Assembly: GCA_001936135.1 (NCBI GenBank)
Contig: CP012812.1
Span: forward strand, 434,001-498,000
Source: Saccharomycopsis fibuligera x Saccharomycopsis cf. fibuligera
Taxonomy: Eukaryota > Ascomycota > Saccharomycetes > Ascoideales > Saccharomycopsidaceae
Reading direction: 5' to 3'
DNA: 64,000 nt
How positions within the stretch are numbered: position 1 is the stretch's first letter; each line of letters begins with the position of its first letter. Of this stretch, positions 49,543-61,148 are shown one piece after another. The position numbers and the translations under genes are program-made. Under the pieces are notes generated by a model that did not search any database, was not told the DNA's origin, and saw only the letters and a list, made by a program, of their open reading frames with translations.

Positions 49543-51705
49543 TTTTCCTGTCTTAATTGAACCTATGAGCAAGACACAAAAGCAAACCAAAAAAAAAAAA
49601 AAATATTAAACAAATAAATAAATAAAAAATGGGACGAGACAATCAATGTAGTCAAAAGAACAGTTACTATCTGGTTACCTGGCAACTATAAGGTAAGAGA
49701 AATGAAAGAAGAGACAACAAAAGCAAAGTAAAAGAAAAAAATTAATTTTTTTTGACTTGTTGGAAGGCAGGGCAAAGTGTTTAAATAAATTGATGATACC
49801 ATTTAACGAGGAGGCCGTTAATTGCAAACAAAAAAAATAAGCTCCACAGCGAGTGAAGTTATTCAAATAAAGCAGCACACATACTGTCAAAAAATGACCC
49901 CGAAGAAGCTATTTTTGTGTTCCTTACTTGCGAACCAACGTCCTTGTTCAAAACTGATGGACAGTGTATCACTGAAGTTGTGGTTCACTCTTAGTGAGAC
50001 AACGCCTATGCAACATCAGACGCAGTACCATGCTTATATCTCACATCGGTTTGCCGCAAACATTTTAGCTCTGCATATATGCAGATTTAACTGCAATTTA
50101 TCATGCATCACTGAATACAACATAGTGCATGCTATACGTTCGAAATCAGTTCGAAATCAGTTCAAAATCAAACATGCCTGCATGTACATATAAGCACAAC
50201 CATAGAGTATACTCGCACTGTACTGCATGGCCAAACTTCAGTATACTATACTCTCTTGTAGGATACAAGCAGGCGAACCAACCAGGTTTCTCCTTTACCG
50301 GCCTGCCCACCCGCATAGTCAAGTGTGTTTTGCTGTGGGAGGCCACTGCAGCACAACACCATGTTGATATTTTGACAAAAACAAAAAGAAACAGTGTTGT
50401 ATTACGAAGCTGTTGAAGTTTGAAAAAGACAAGCAGGGGATTAGATGCACCAATTTGGCGCACTTCCTCGCAAATTGAATCCACCCATCATCGCCGATCG
50501 GGTCAAATATCTACACAACTCGTATCTTTTTTTCTTTGGAAAATCTTCCGTAAATCCCGTTATAGCCACATTTTGTCTAAATGCGTTTCAATAATCACTA
50601 CGATTGCAGTGGACCAATATTGAGATATCATGCTCCCACGAAGCGAACAAAGCTATAGCAAAATGCTCCGTAGAGTAATACCCTATCACTTTTGAGAGGG
50701 TTAGACAACTTAGAGTATAATGGAAAGGTCCCAAACAGTACTTGTCTGAATATCGATCTAACTAACAAATATTGGTTGCTGGTTAGAAACCAGGGGAGGA
50801 ACAGCCCTACTTCCTAAAGACTATAGCTTTTCCTTTCCTTTCCCTCTTGTCCCACAGCCGTATTTATCGGCAATTGTATATTAATTTTGAAAGGATGTAT
50901 CATTATAAGACAGGGACATAAAAAATTTGTTTATATACAGATCATTATAGTTTACGCCAACATTTTCTAAGTTTTGTTGTGTGATTTCAACAATGACCAG
51001 TCTCCTCTTAAAACTTCCTAATTAAACTATATTTTTTTTTACCAATTCAATTAGACTGGAGGGCACTTACAAAGCTTCAGCCTGCAAACTCGGCGCCATA
51101 ATCATGTTATTTTTGTCTTGTTTCCTGTTCTTCAAGCATTAATTGTGTATTCTCGACTCGGCAGAATGGCTTGTGTGTTCTCCTTGAAACTTCCAGCAGT
51201 TTGTTGTATTGGTAAATGATGCGTGCTGCTTTAAATTTGCTTCGTAAATTTGTACTTTTTTGTAAGATAACGTCTTATTTTTTGAGGCTACATCGTCGAT
51301 GATTCTTTTGCACTTCGCAAAGTAAGCAGAGCCCCTCAAACATTGCGTCTCAGACCGCCGCACATTAAACAGATGTGATTACCGTGGTCGATGCCCATTT
51401 TCTTTTTGACAGCCGCCGCTGCTCGTAACGGTCCGCGGCGCTCACGCTTTTGGGCGCGAACGGCTTGACCTTCTCCAGAGCGGTTCACATGAACATCCGC
51501 TTTTTACCCTACCAGAAACGGCGATGAGCAGCGAGCGAAAGTCAAATTCCTCGAAAGGGATCGAGGAAAAAAGATTAAGAAACCGAGATTGAAAGAATAA
51601 TCCTGTTGGTGTCTCAAAGAAATTATCACAACATCAGCAATATTGGTGACATCTCCAAGTCGCGTACTAATTAATATTTTCTTCTAGGTCCGCAATTCGA
51701 TTTCA
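49341..51705. other. divergent 2.4-kb spacer between 585-aa gene and hydrolase-phosphatase gene
   Basis: Carries both promoters. A 32-bp T run (49510-49541) lies 170 bp upstream of the minus-strand gene. A GC-richer patch (51400-51500) lies 200-300 bp before the plus-strand gene. TACTAAT and TTCTAG just before the ATG at 51706 resemble a 3' splice site, so a 5'-UTR intron is possible, though I found no good donor. No gene seen. Confidence 0.5.
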
Positions 51706-53715
51706 ATGACCCAGGACGCAGTTGCCGACGTCTTTTACCATGACTTGAACAGTCCGTTTGTCAAGCAACTTTTACAAATACAGACTAATGAGGAAACTTA
51801 CACAAGCAAATGGCACAAGCTTTGGCGATTCATCACTTTGCTTACGCTGCGCAAACCACGGGGCCAATTCTCAAATTTTGAGAACCTTATTTTGAAAGAG
51901 CCTAATGATTGTCCGATTGTCTCTAAATACTCCAAAGTGGAGCGGTTCCCCATTACAAAGAACTCCACAAACTTGAGCATCAAGGAGATCTACCTTAGCA
52001 CAATGCGCATCCCGCATCCCTTGAGAAGGTTCATAGACAAGGTTAAAGAAATAGACTTGATTGAGAATTCCAAAAACCTAAAATTTGAAAATCTTGATGA
52101 GAAGGTCAAGTACTTGCAGAACTTGCCCGAGAACTTGGACAAATTGCCAGTGGTGGTGATTATCCATGGCCTTGGTGGTCAAATATCTCAATTTGAAGAA
52201 CTTCTTTTGCTACTTTCGCAAGCATGCGATGTCTTTGCGGTTGACTTACCAGGGTTTGGTCATTCAAGATTTACACCACCGGTAGGCAATTCAATGATAA
52301 ACTATTCCAAAGAAGATCAACAAAGGCTACTGGACTCAATTAGCAAGATGACATGGGGAGATTTTAAAACAGACTCAATAGTGGAGATTTTGGAAAACAT
52401 CCTTATCAACGACCCGAAGTTAAAGAATAGAAAAGTGGTGATCTTGGGTCATTCAATGGGTACTCATATAGCCATAAAGTTAAATCGAAAGCTAAACCAG
52501 ACAAGCGCCGTCAAAAAAGTGGAGTCTGTGATTTTGCTTTCCCCACCACCTCTTTCAAAAGACGAAACGGTTGACGTTAACAAACCCTTGTCCTCGTCCT
52601 TGTCATCATCGTCACTTTTGTTAAGATTTTTCACATTTTTTCCAATATTTTTGGACTTGATGAGAGTTTTTGACCGATTGGGCGGTCTTTATTCGAAATC
52701 TATAACCAGAATGGTTGCTGATAGTGCTTCAATTTACACAAAATCAAAACAGATTAGATGGAACCTCGATAGCGATTCTCATGCTTGGCTTCGATATGTC
52801 AGTGGATTTCAAAGGGTGAAACAAAGTGAACTAATAACCAGTTTTTCTGTATTTAAATCGTCAGTTGAAACTAAAAGAAAGGTATTGTTGCTATGTGGAG
52901 ACAAAGATCAAGCAACCCCTGCTCATCAAGGGTTTCAGCAAATAATAAATATTTTGCAATCGGTGCAGATACCACTTGAGGCCGCCCAAATCAATGAATG
53001 TGGGCACTCATTGATTCTTGAAAAGCCCGAGGTTGCTAGTGGTCGGATACTAAATTTTCTTAGCCAGCATGTTAATTCACTTCTTGATCCATCATTTGTA
53101 CTTATTCTCAAAGCTATAATCAATGGCGACAAGTGGGGCCTAAAGAATTTTACCAAGTGGAAATCGTTGCAAAATGTTTCAGAGCCATTAGTGAATCCTT
53201 CAAATAGTTTGATATCGCCGCTATTAGCAATGAAAACGTTGCGCAATAATGATGAAGCACACTCTCCAAATATTATTGATAAGTCTAGGCCTGACATTAT
53301 TGGCATCATTGATATTTCTGCTGATGGAACCAGCGATTCCTATGACCCTCAAATATTTGAAAGAATAAAATACTACAAATTAGCTACAATTTCCAAAATT
53401 CCTCCAGATACAACCATGATAAGAAAGTTCAATGGTCTCGTCAACAAAATCTTGGAAGATTATTATGAAGAAAATGGTCTACAACGCGATGATGATGGCG
53501 GATACCATGTCTTCGACGCAAGCAAGGGTCCTTTTATAGCTGTGCATTGCCATTATGGGTTTAATAGAACCGGATACTTGATTTGCTGCTACTTGATTGA
53601 AAGCTTGGGCTGGTCAGTGCAAGATGCGTTGTTGAGCTTTAAGATTGCAAGAGACCCTGGCATAAAGCATCCTCATTTTATTGATAGTTTGTATTTGCAG
53701 TTTGAGCACCAGTGA
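51706..53715 (+). CDS. alpha/beta hydrolase fused to capping-enzyme-like (RNGTT/DUSP11-type) phosphatase
   Basis: 669 aa with two catalytic domains. The alpha/beta-hydrolase covers about residues 60-460: oxyanion-loop VVVIIHGLGGQ (about 147), DLPGFGHS, nucleophile elbow GHSMG (Ser about 250), acid GDKDQATPAH (about 397) and His in ECGHSLILEKPE (about 432). A hydrophobic stretch near 305-325 may touch membrane. The C-terminal domain (about 525-669) is a cysteine phosphatase: IIGIIDISADGTSDSYD, IKYYKLATISKIPP, P-loop HCHYGFNRTGY (about 613-623) and GWSVQDALLSFKIARDPGI. This layout follows the metazoan mRNA-capping triphosphatase (HCTHGFNRTGF, then DWSIEAAVATFAQARPPGI). All catalytic residues look intact. 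The substrate of either domain is unknown. It is divergent from the 585-aa gene. Confidence 0.88.
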   Translation: MTQDAVADVFYHDLNSPFVKQLLQIQTNEETYTSKWHKLWRFITLLTLRKPRGQFSNFENLILKEPNDCPIVSKYSKVERFPITKNSTNLSIKEIYLSTMRIPHPLRRFIDKVKEIDLIENSKNLKFENLDEKVKYLQNLPENLDKLPVVVIIHGLGGQISQFEELLLLLSQACDVFAVDLPGFGHSRFTPPVGNSMINYSKEDQQRLLDSISKMTWGDFKTDSIVEILENILINDPKLKNRKVVILGHSMGTHIAIKLNRKLNQTSAVKKVESVILLSPPPLSKDETVDVNKPLSSSLSSSSLLLRFFTFFPIFLDLMRVFDRLGGLYSKSITRMVADSASIYTKSKQIRWNLDSDSHAWLRYVSGFQRVKQSELITSFSVFKSSVETKRKVLLLCGDKDQATPAHQGFQQIINILQSVQIPLEAAQINECGHSLILEKPEVASGRILNFLSQHVNSLLDPSFVLILKAIINGDKWGLKNFTKWKSLQNVSEPLVNPSNSLISPLLAMKTLRNNDEAHSPNIIDKSRPDIIGIIDISADGTSDSYDPQIFERIKYYKLATISKIPPDTTMIRKFNGLVNKILEDYYEENGLQRDDDGGYHVFDASKGPFIAVHCHYGFNRTGYLICCYLIESLGWSVQDALLSFKIARDPGIKHPHFIDSLYLQFEHQ

Positions 53716-53744
53716 TCTTTTTACATAAATTTTTTTGATTCTTT

Positions 53745-53778
<34 letters not shown>

Positions 53779-56700
53779 CTTCTTTTTGTTGTTCCAACCA
53801 TACAGTGTATTTTTATTGTTTTTTGTTCAATAATCTTTAATGTCATGCCACTTATTTCAGGCTTATCTTATTATAATTTTTATTTTCTTTTGTGTGCGTG
53901 ACGTTTTGCAATCATTAATATCAACTTGCTCCTTTGTTCATCATGTTTACAAGAAAAACTAAGCATTGTTATCTGTTACTATTACTATTTGGGCAACTTG
54001 AGACATGGCCGGAACATCAATTAACTGGCTTTATCCTTACTGCCATATATATGCCACTTTGGCAGGTGCCACCGCCAATCTGCCACGACCTGTTACACAA
54101 TTGCTACTGCATAATGTATATTATGTAAAGGTTATTCAAAGCACAGTAGTCTTTAACAATTTCCTTGTTTGTCCGTATACAATTCTTCATTGAGTTCATT
54201 CATAGCTCGAATGAGAAGTTTTTGTGCGGTTGCAGCTTGACTACCGAGGAGGATGGAGGGACAATTATTATTTTCACTTGTTTTGAAGAATGAAAAATTC
54301 TGAAAATTTTAGAAAAAGGGCTGCTGGCTATGCTGGCTTTATGTTATATTATGTCACTTGTATAGAATTGTTGCATTCTTTGCTTTCTCCTAAAAGACAA
54401 CTTGTGGGTCCTAAATCAAAGTGGCCTACTGTTAGGGTTCTTGTTTGTTTACTTTGTTTGGTTCTCTGGTTTATTAACTGTTTTTGAGAAAAAGATTTCT
54501 TTAAGTTAGCTTTAACTTAAATAATGACATTTCCTATAGATCTAGTAGTAGCTATTCCTTAGTAGGACATCAGCTAGCAAAGAGCCCAGGAAGGCCGTTT
54601 GAGGGCCGATTCAACTCTATTGGATACCCAGTGCTACTGTGGTGCCCTTTTTTAGTTTAGCTCATATTCTTTTCATTATTGTTTTATCGTAATGCTTGAA
54701 AAATTCAAAACACCGAGTACAAGAAACAAACAAACAATTTGTACTGCTGGCCGGTGGACTTCCCGATGCCCAATTAGCACAAACCTTAAAACTTTTCATA
54801 CATGGCATGGTAAGAAGATAAGGACAAGAACACGCAATACAAAAAGAAATCTTTCAAGAAAGTATTATAATGTGTCACAAAAAAAAAAGACTTTTTTTCT
54901 CTCTTTCTTTTTAATGAGACGATACTTAATGGGAAGATACTATGTAAAAAAAAATGGTTTTCGGGGTATGCCTATATCTGCATAAATGCGACTAATGTAA
55001 GATGGCTAGCTACAATAATCTGGGTTATTGTGCAAAAACTTAACTTTATTTCTTCATCTAAAATATGGCCAGCAGAAAAAGCTGCACTAGCTTATTGGCT
55101 GAAGGAACGGCAATTTTAGCTGTAGCGTTAGTAATTTTTCAAGAATTCCTTCAGTCTTTTCAAAAGTCTTTCAAACAAAGGAGGAGCTGAATTTTTTAAA
55201 AACGTCTCGATCAGATTTGGGGAAACGCTGAATTATATTCTATATTCCATAAAGAGTATATTCTATAGCCGAAGTTGGCCAAGAACCACGATTAGCCAGG
55301 CAAAGTAATTTTTTTTCTGGAAAATTGGAGCTTTGTGCGCCCCAATCTGTATAAACAATTATGATATATCTCAAACGCGGAAAACTGAAAATTACAGGAA
55401 GCTTTTAAAGGTTATTATAAGCGTCACATTGGCGCGTAAATATATGCTAAATATTAATTGGTTGATGGTGTTGTTTTTTTAAACTGCTACTTTTTTTCCA
55501 AGATAAAACTATTTCTTTTCCGAAACTATATTTCTGTTGCAAAAAAAAAAAAAAAAAAAAGAAAGGAAAAAAAAAAAGAGTACAGAGAAAAGCATTGAAG
55601 ATCCTTTAATGTTATGGGCCAGCAACCTTTTCTATTAATCTATCATAAACGGTATAGTTATATACTGAGCCCAAGATAAAAGTCTATTATCTATTATAGT
55701 AAACGACATACTTTTTTTATTTTTTATTTTTTTTTTTTTTTTTTTCTTTTTTGACGCTCAGATTTTAATTCAGGTATGACGATCGTCCAAAATAAACCGT
55801 ATAAGTAGTATTCACTTCAAACACACCCGAAAAAAATAAGAAATAAAATAATAATAAGTGGCGTGAATATTTCGTAATCGTGCACATAAAGGAACTGTGT
55901 ACTAAAAATGTATATATATAAAAAAAAAAGGAAATATAAAAATGCTTTCATTTTTTAAACTCAATAAGCGCATTTTCGCATTTTTTGTCTTGAGGTCTCC
56001 TCAATGTTATAGATTAGCTTCTTGAGAGCAGGTAACTGAAATTTGAAAAATTTGGACACTACCTGAAGAGAAAAATTCTGGGTAGGGCAGTTCGGACATC
56101 GCAGACATGTGCAGGACCTGAAATCCGTCAATTTATTCGGTTTATAAATAGAAGCTTATAATAGAAGATATTCCAAGTAATGTCGAAAACGAAAACGATG
56201 TGACGCAAAAATAGAGGAAAAATAAGTAATTACCAAGAAGGGCTAATTTGAAAAGTGGCATTTATCTAGATCTAGCAGTTGTTAAAAAATGGTTATTTGG
56301 TGTTGGTGGATTTCGGAACACAGGCCAAAGGAGCCCAGGTGGCCGATGTGATTGTTTTGATACTCTGTATTCGTGCCAAATTCACTGCATTTAAAGGAAG
56401 AGCTTTGTTCAAACTTTAAAATGCGCATTAGCGCCAGTTTGCAAATTACATATACGAAGTTTTCAAGATTTAGAAACTCAAAAATAGGTAGTATGAAGAG
56501 CTTTGAAATGTCTTCTAGAATACACAGTTGACCTAACTCAACCAAGTCAATGGCATAAAAGCTGTTTGATGTATATGACAGAAACAAACAAGCAGCTAAT
56601 ACATAAGTCTGACAGGAACACCGCAGCGCCAATTGTCTTGAATTGACCAATCTGTTTTGTTTGTTCATCAATCTGCTTGTTAATCTTTAGACTGCAGGCT

Positions 56701-57200
56701 GTAGATGTTTTTATTGTCGCTATAGCTTCTGTAGTTTTTGCAACCCTGCAATGAGGCGCGGGACGCTGTATATAATACATATGTTTGTGGATGCATGTCT
56801 AGTCCTATGTTACCTCTTTAATAATTTCTGCATACTGCCTGAATACACACTTGCTTAGAGATATGCAAGTTACTACAGGTAAGTTACATTAATTAACTAG
56901 TTAGTGAAGCTACAGATTAACGTATCTATCAGTCGGACAAATAGAACGAAAACTGGTATTTATGAAATGATGAATTGTTGGCAAAATTTGAAGCGCGCCC
57001 CACCAAAAGAGTTGTGTCAAAAAAACACGTTAAAAAACAAGCAGCGGGTTAATTAGACAATGAAACTACTGGGGTATTTTAATTGCAAGTGTACGTCAAA
57101 AATAAACAGCACATTGAAACAAAAACGAATACGAAAACAAAAATTGCAAGAAACGAACCATCGGGAGATTTTGAGGCACGTTTGTCGGTTGAGATTCTCG

Positions 57201-57265
57201 TTTTTGTTTTTGTTTGTGTTTGTGTTTGTGTTTGTGTTTGTGTTTGTGTTCGTGTTCGTGTTTTT
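57201..57265 (+). repeat. GTTTGT hexanucleotide array
   Basis: About ten copies of a GTTTGT-type unit, flanked by GTTTTT and GTTCGT variants. It is open in all plus frames purely because of its composition. Confidence 0.93.
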
Positions 57266-58883
57266 CTAGTATGAAATTAAAGTTGAAACTCTAAAATATG
57301 ATGTTTTAAAGGCAGAATAAGCTATTATAGGTCTATAAGCGCTACTACAGTAGTAAATTTTTAGTAGCCTTGAAAAGACCGAGCCTGGAAGAGTCAAAAA
57401 TGTTGGAGAGCTATCATGCAATTGCTTTTGTAATGGTCAATGGGCAATAGTTATTGTAGTTTACAGGAGAAAGCTCTTCTTTTTTGAGTTTTACTCTTAA
57501 TTTAGAAAGGTTGAAGAGTATCAATGATGACAACTAACAATTTCCTGCTGTCGCAGCTTGAATTGTTTGGTTTTTGCACCAAACTGCCAGTAATAGGCTC
57601 AATTGTAAATCTTTATATGTTGAATTTACAAGCAAATGAAGAATCAGTATTTTCAAAGGTCAAAATATAATAATATTAACATGGTGCAATGGGACCTTTC
57701 TCCGGAACTTATCAACGACGTTTTCTCGTATTGCATTGTGTTTTGCCAAAGGTTTGGATATCTTGTTTTTGTTGTAGGTAGAAACACGAAGGACCTCGCT
57801 ACTACTAACTAGAAGGTAACAGAGAAATTATCAAAGGAATTTCCTAAAAAACTCAAAATTTACAAGTATGATTAAAAGTTCTTTTAAGCTTTTTTTTTTT
57901 TTTTTTTTTAAACTTATGCTGCAAACACTTTGGGTTTATATGATTTCAACAATTACAGTTTTAACCGATTTTTGTATCTGTTGAGCAGCCGCAACAAATA
58001 TTAAACAATGCGCCTGACCCTTTCTCATGATTTTAAAAGCACTATTTTACTCCTCTTAAATTCTGTGATCTTTTTGCCCAATGGTTTCTAAGACTTTGGT
58101 GATTTTTAAAATCATGCAGTAGTTTGCAAGTTTTAGTTGTGTCTTAAAGAACTGGTCAAAAAGATTACCGTTCAAGTTTTGCTGGTTCTGATACCGGTGC
58201 TTTGGATTCAAATTGGGACAATTATCGACAAGTACCGTTAAAATGAAGTTAGCCCGTTTAGTAAAAGGCGTTTTTGGATATATCCTTTATTCTCTTTTTT
58301 CTTTCTCTGTTTATAGTAGATGTACTGCATACTGTTGTTTTGGTTAACAGGATATTAGTATTGTGACGTTCTAGAAAATTTGCTTGAGGCTACAATTGAG
58401 GTCAGCATTTGAAGTTAACTTTTGTGAGACTTGTTTTCTGTCAATGGGTTTTTAAAAAACAACAGGTTTCACAGCATAGTTTTTTACGACTTTTTTGGTT
58501 TGATCGCTATGCCTAGCTATATAAAAACTTAGGTCATTAGAGTATATAGAACTAATCATTAATTTTCCTAAATAGCGATCTGCATATGGTCAAATCCGTT
58601 GCAGCCGCTTACTAATAGTATGTCGTAGTAGATGACTATTACAGAAACGCCGGGCTTCACCAGGCTCTCCAGATTGTTTACGTCTAGTACCATACTCTTC
58701 AGATTATACTGCCCACTGCGAGTAACAAAAAGCGAACACACCGAAAGTTTCATTTTGGCTACTTGTTACAAAGCTTTGTGTTAACTAATTTTTTTTTTTT
58801 TTTTTTTTTTTTTTGGACAAAGCCCGTTTTGATATCCTGTAGTCTCGTTCTCGTTTGGTCATGCGTTCTTGTACAATATATAT

Positions 58884-58917
58884 GGCCTTGCCAGGACTTG
58901 CCCCGGGGCAAGGCCTT
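58884..58917. repeat. GC-rich hairpin with nested perfect palindrome
   Basis: CTTGCCCCGGGGCAAG (58897-58912) is a perfect 16-bp palindrome. It is nested in a larger stem in which GGCCTTGCC (58884-58892) pairs with GGCAAGGCC (58907-58915). The two folds compete. The surroundings are AT-rich. Confidence 0.85.
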
Positions 58918-60824
58918 TGGCCAATACGCTATCTCCTATCGTTTCTATTCATTGTTGTTAAGCCTTTCAATTGACAGCCATGACTTCTGATGAGTGCCAA
59001 AGCTAAATGAGTGAAAGTATAATAAGCAATTATGCTACGAAAATATGATTCTCGAATCTTTAGAGGTGCTGACATATCACCAAATCATTCGTAGTCAGTC
59101 CAACCGCTATTAAGCCCACTGTAAGATCCTTTGAGTTAGTTTCCACTTTCTTCCTGGGTCAGATAGCTTTTAATTTCATCAAGGAAAAGATATGCTCTCT
59201 ACTGAACAACTTGTAAAGCTATTATCATTAAATAAGACAAGCTTGTTTTGAAAATGCCCCGATAACTTGCGCAAGTTCCATAAAATGATGACAATCGACG
59301 TTTAGATACCCTATATACAATAGCAATCAAAGATTGTGATCGGCAGTTTTGATGTCTGTGTACTTGTTGAAACAGAAAACAAAACAGGAACTGTGTGCGA
59401 TATCAGTAAAAGGATTGGGCTTTCCAAATGTGCGTTTTGCACATGAAGCCCCAGGGGGTTTGCTTAGTGCTCATGAAAGGAATGCAACACCGAATCAGCA
59501 AAATGATATGGTATCTAAATGATCGGAAAACGAAACATGTTTGATTTCGAATCATTCTTTAGCACTGACCACCTTAAAGTCATAGCCTTTGAACTAATGA
59601 CTTTGCTCTGTTGTATAAATTTTAGTGATGCGGTTTAATTAATTGATATTGTTTTATTTGTCAATTTATTTTACGTGTCAATTATCTATAATGCTGTGAT
59701 ACTTTGATCCATTACATATAATTGGGTGATGTGTATATCTCACCCTGGTTTCACAAAGTAAATTAGCATATGATGGCCATCGCCAGAATATTAATACTAA
59801 TCTTTTTTTACTTTTTTTTTTTTTTTATTTTATTTAGCAAGCAAGACAGAGCGAACAGCATTGCCATTGCCATTGCCATTGCCATTGTCTGAAAGACGAC
59901 ACAGGAGTGCGCCATGATACTAAGAGAAGGGTAAACTGACGTAGAACCGAAATATTTATAGCATAGTATACAGAGGACTACACGAGCGGTCGAGGCAAGG
60001 CATTGTCTAAGCGAGGGGATGCTTTAATCCAATTGGAAATTATAAATGAGTCCGAGCAAACGATACGCACGACAAGTCGCACCCCAAAAGAATCCTGAAC
60101 AATGTTTAGTACCGGATCGGGGCAATATCAGCTCGAGATCCATGGTTGATTGATCGAGGAAGCCATGCTCGTCGGGGAATATTATACCGACAGCACGGGT
60201 TCCACAGTTTGTGAACGACAAGCACTTACTAAGCGCAGCTACAGTTTCTTAGCTCGCTATTACCAAGCATGTGTGCACGTGCTTACTAATCCTTCCTACC
60301 TGTTCTCAACGCACGTGCAATTTGTCGTTTGTATCCTGTGACTGCGTCGTTTGTGTCGTACACTGATTCTGTGCGAGGAGGTACCAGCTCCGCGGTGCCC
60401 AACAGACACTCGCAGTCTCGTGCGATGAGGACGATGCGGTTACAGAAGTGCATACAATAGACACAACGGCAGAAAATGACATGATTCTCTCGCACCCGTG
60501 TATAAGTTCAGCCCAGACCACACCGTAAGGTGCAACTGCAATTGATGCCTGCACACTAGGGCGAGCAAAGGCGTAGAAGTATAAATACACTTGCCTCTGC
60601 CTCATATATGTATCTTATCTCATCTCGTTATATATATTTGCCTCATCTGATTCTATTCTACCTCATCGCCCGTCCCACACATCTCTTCTAACCTCATCTC
60701 ATCTCGTTTCATCCTTTCAACCTTCCGTTTGTTTCACGTTCAAATTTCTGTGGCCCTTCAACAGACCATATATATCCTTAAGAGTATCTAATCTTGATCC
60801 ACTGTCTTTGATTTCATTGCATCC

Positions 60825-60832
60825 TATAAAAG
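60825..60832 (+). promoter_or_regulatory. TATA box TATAAAAG for the gene at 60891
   Basis: Strong TATA element 59 bp upstream of the ATG, with a second TATAAATA at 60580. A CTCATCTCATCTCG-type sequence occurs in the pyrimidine-rich stretch near 60618 and again near 60693. Suggests a tightly regulated, strongly inducible promoter. Confidence 0.55.
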
Positions 60833-60890
60833 CTGTATTCAACTATCTTTACTTCATCTACACAATTCTTTTTCCAAAATATATAATACA

Positions 60891-61148
60891 ATGCTTGCCA
60901 AAAGATACATTTCCACCTCATTAACGAAACTCCACCACTATAATCCGGTCCCTCACTTGACCCACTTACAGCAACAACAAAGTTATCACACCCGCCCCTC
61001 AAGCTACTTGCTTCTATTCTACATTGCTGGCTGTATGACCTTGCCCTTCGCGTTCACTGCTTACAAGACGCCCTTCAACAACAACCAACAATTGAAAGGC
61101 ATTTTGTTGAATGACCACTACTTTCAATATCCTAATCAAAAACAGTGA
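60891..61148 (+). CDS. small probable mitochondrial membrane protein (85 aa)
   Basis: I cannot name the family. The N-terminus MLAKRYISTSLTKLHHY is basic, hydroxylated and acid-free, like a mitochondrial presequence. SYHTRPSSYLLLFYIAGCMTL begins the single predicted membrane helix (about residues 37-58, ending near FAFTAYKT), followed by a polar tail rich in Asn/Gln. The layout resembles small respiratory-chain subunits or assembly factors such as Cox8, where a GFA-PF motif ends the helix, but the match is too weak to claim. A TATA box 59 bp upstream and an ATG in A-rich context (ACAATG) support a real gene. The large regulatory region to its left suggests strong regulation. Confidence 0.6.
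   Translation: MLAKRYISTSLTKLHHYNPVPHLTHLQQQQSYHTRPSSYLLLFYIAGCMTLPFAFTAYKTPFNNNQQLKGILLNDHYFQYPNQKQ

Larger units (their letters stand above)
53716..60890. other. 7.2-kb gene-free tract
   Basis: Largest gene-free stretch in the window. AT-rich with T/A runs (53747-53778, 55543-55577, 55712-55746, 57890-57910, 58788-58814, 59810-59826). It contains a GTTTGT hexamer array (57201-57265), a GC hairpin with nested palindrome (58884-58917), a TTGCCA repeat (59861-59887), and a GC-richer region (59900-60560) that leads into the promoter of the small gene at 60891. Small ATG-started ORFs exist (for example 54290-54487) but lack support. Confidence 0.55.

Noticed and set aside
54290-54487. 65-aa ATG-started ORF with two hydrophobic stretches
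   Set aside because: No promoter-like element or family match; the length is within chance expectation for a 7-kb AT-rich tract. Kept only as a note.
55060-55140. Minus-strand TACTAAC plus CTACAG followed by a short open exon
   Set aside because: The only upstream donor candidate adjoins a poly-A stretch with no ATG; not a credible spliced gene.
56865-56900. ATG-CAA-GTT-ACT-ACA-G followed by GTAAGT, resembling a tiny first exon
   Set aside because: No matching branch site, acceptor and coding second exon could be found downstream.
57060-57269. 69-aa ORF ending in repeated Phe-Val
   Set aside because: The end is only the GTTTGT array translated; all plus frames are open there.
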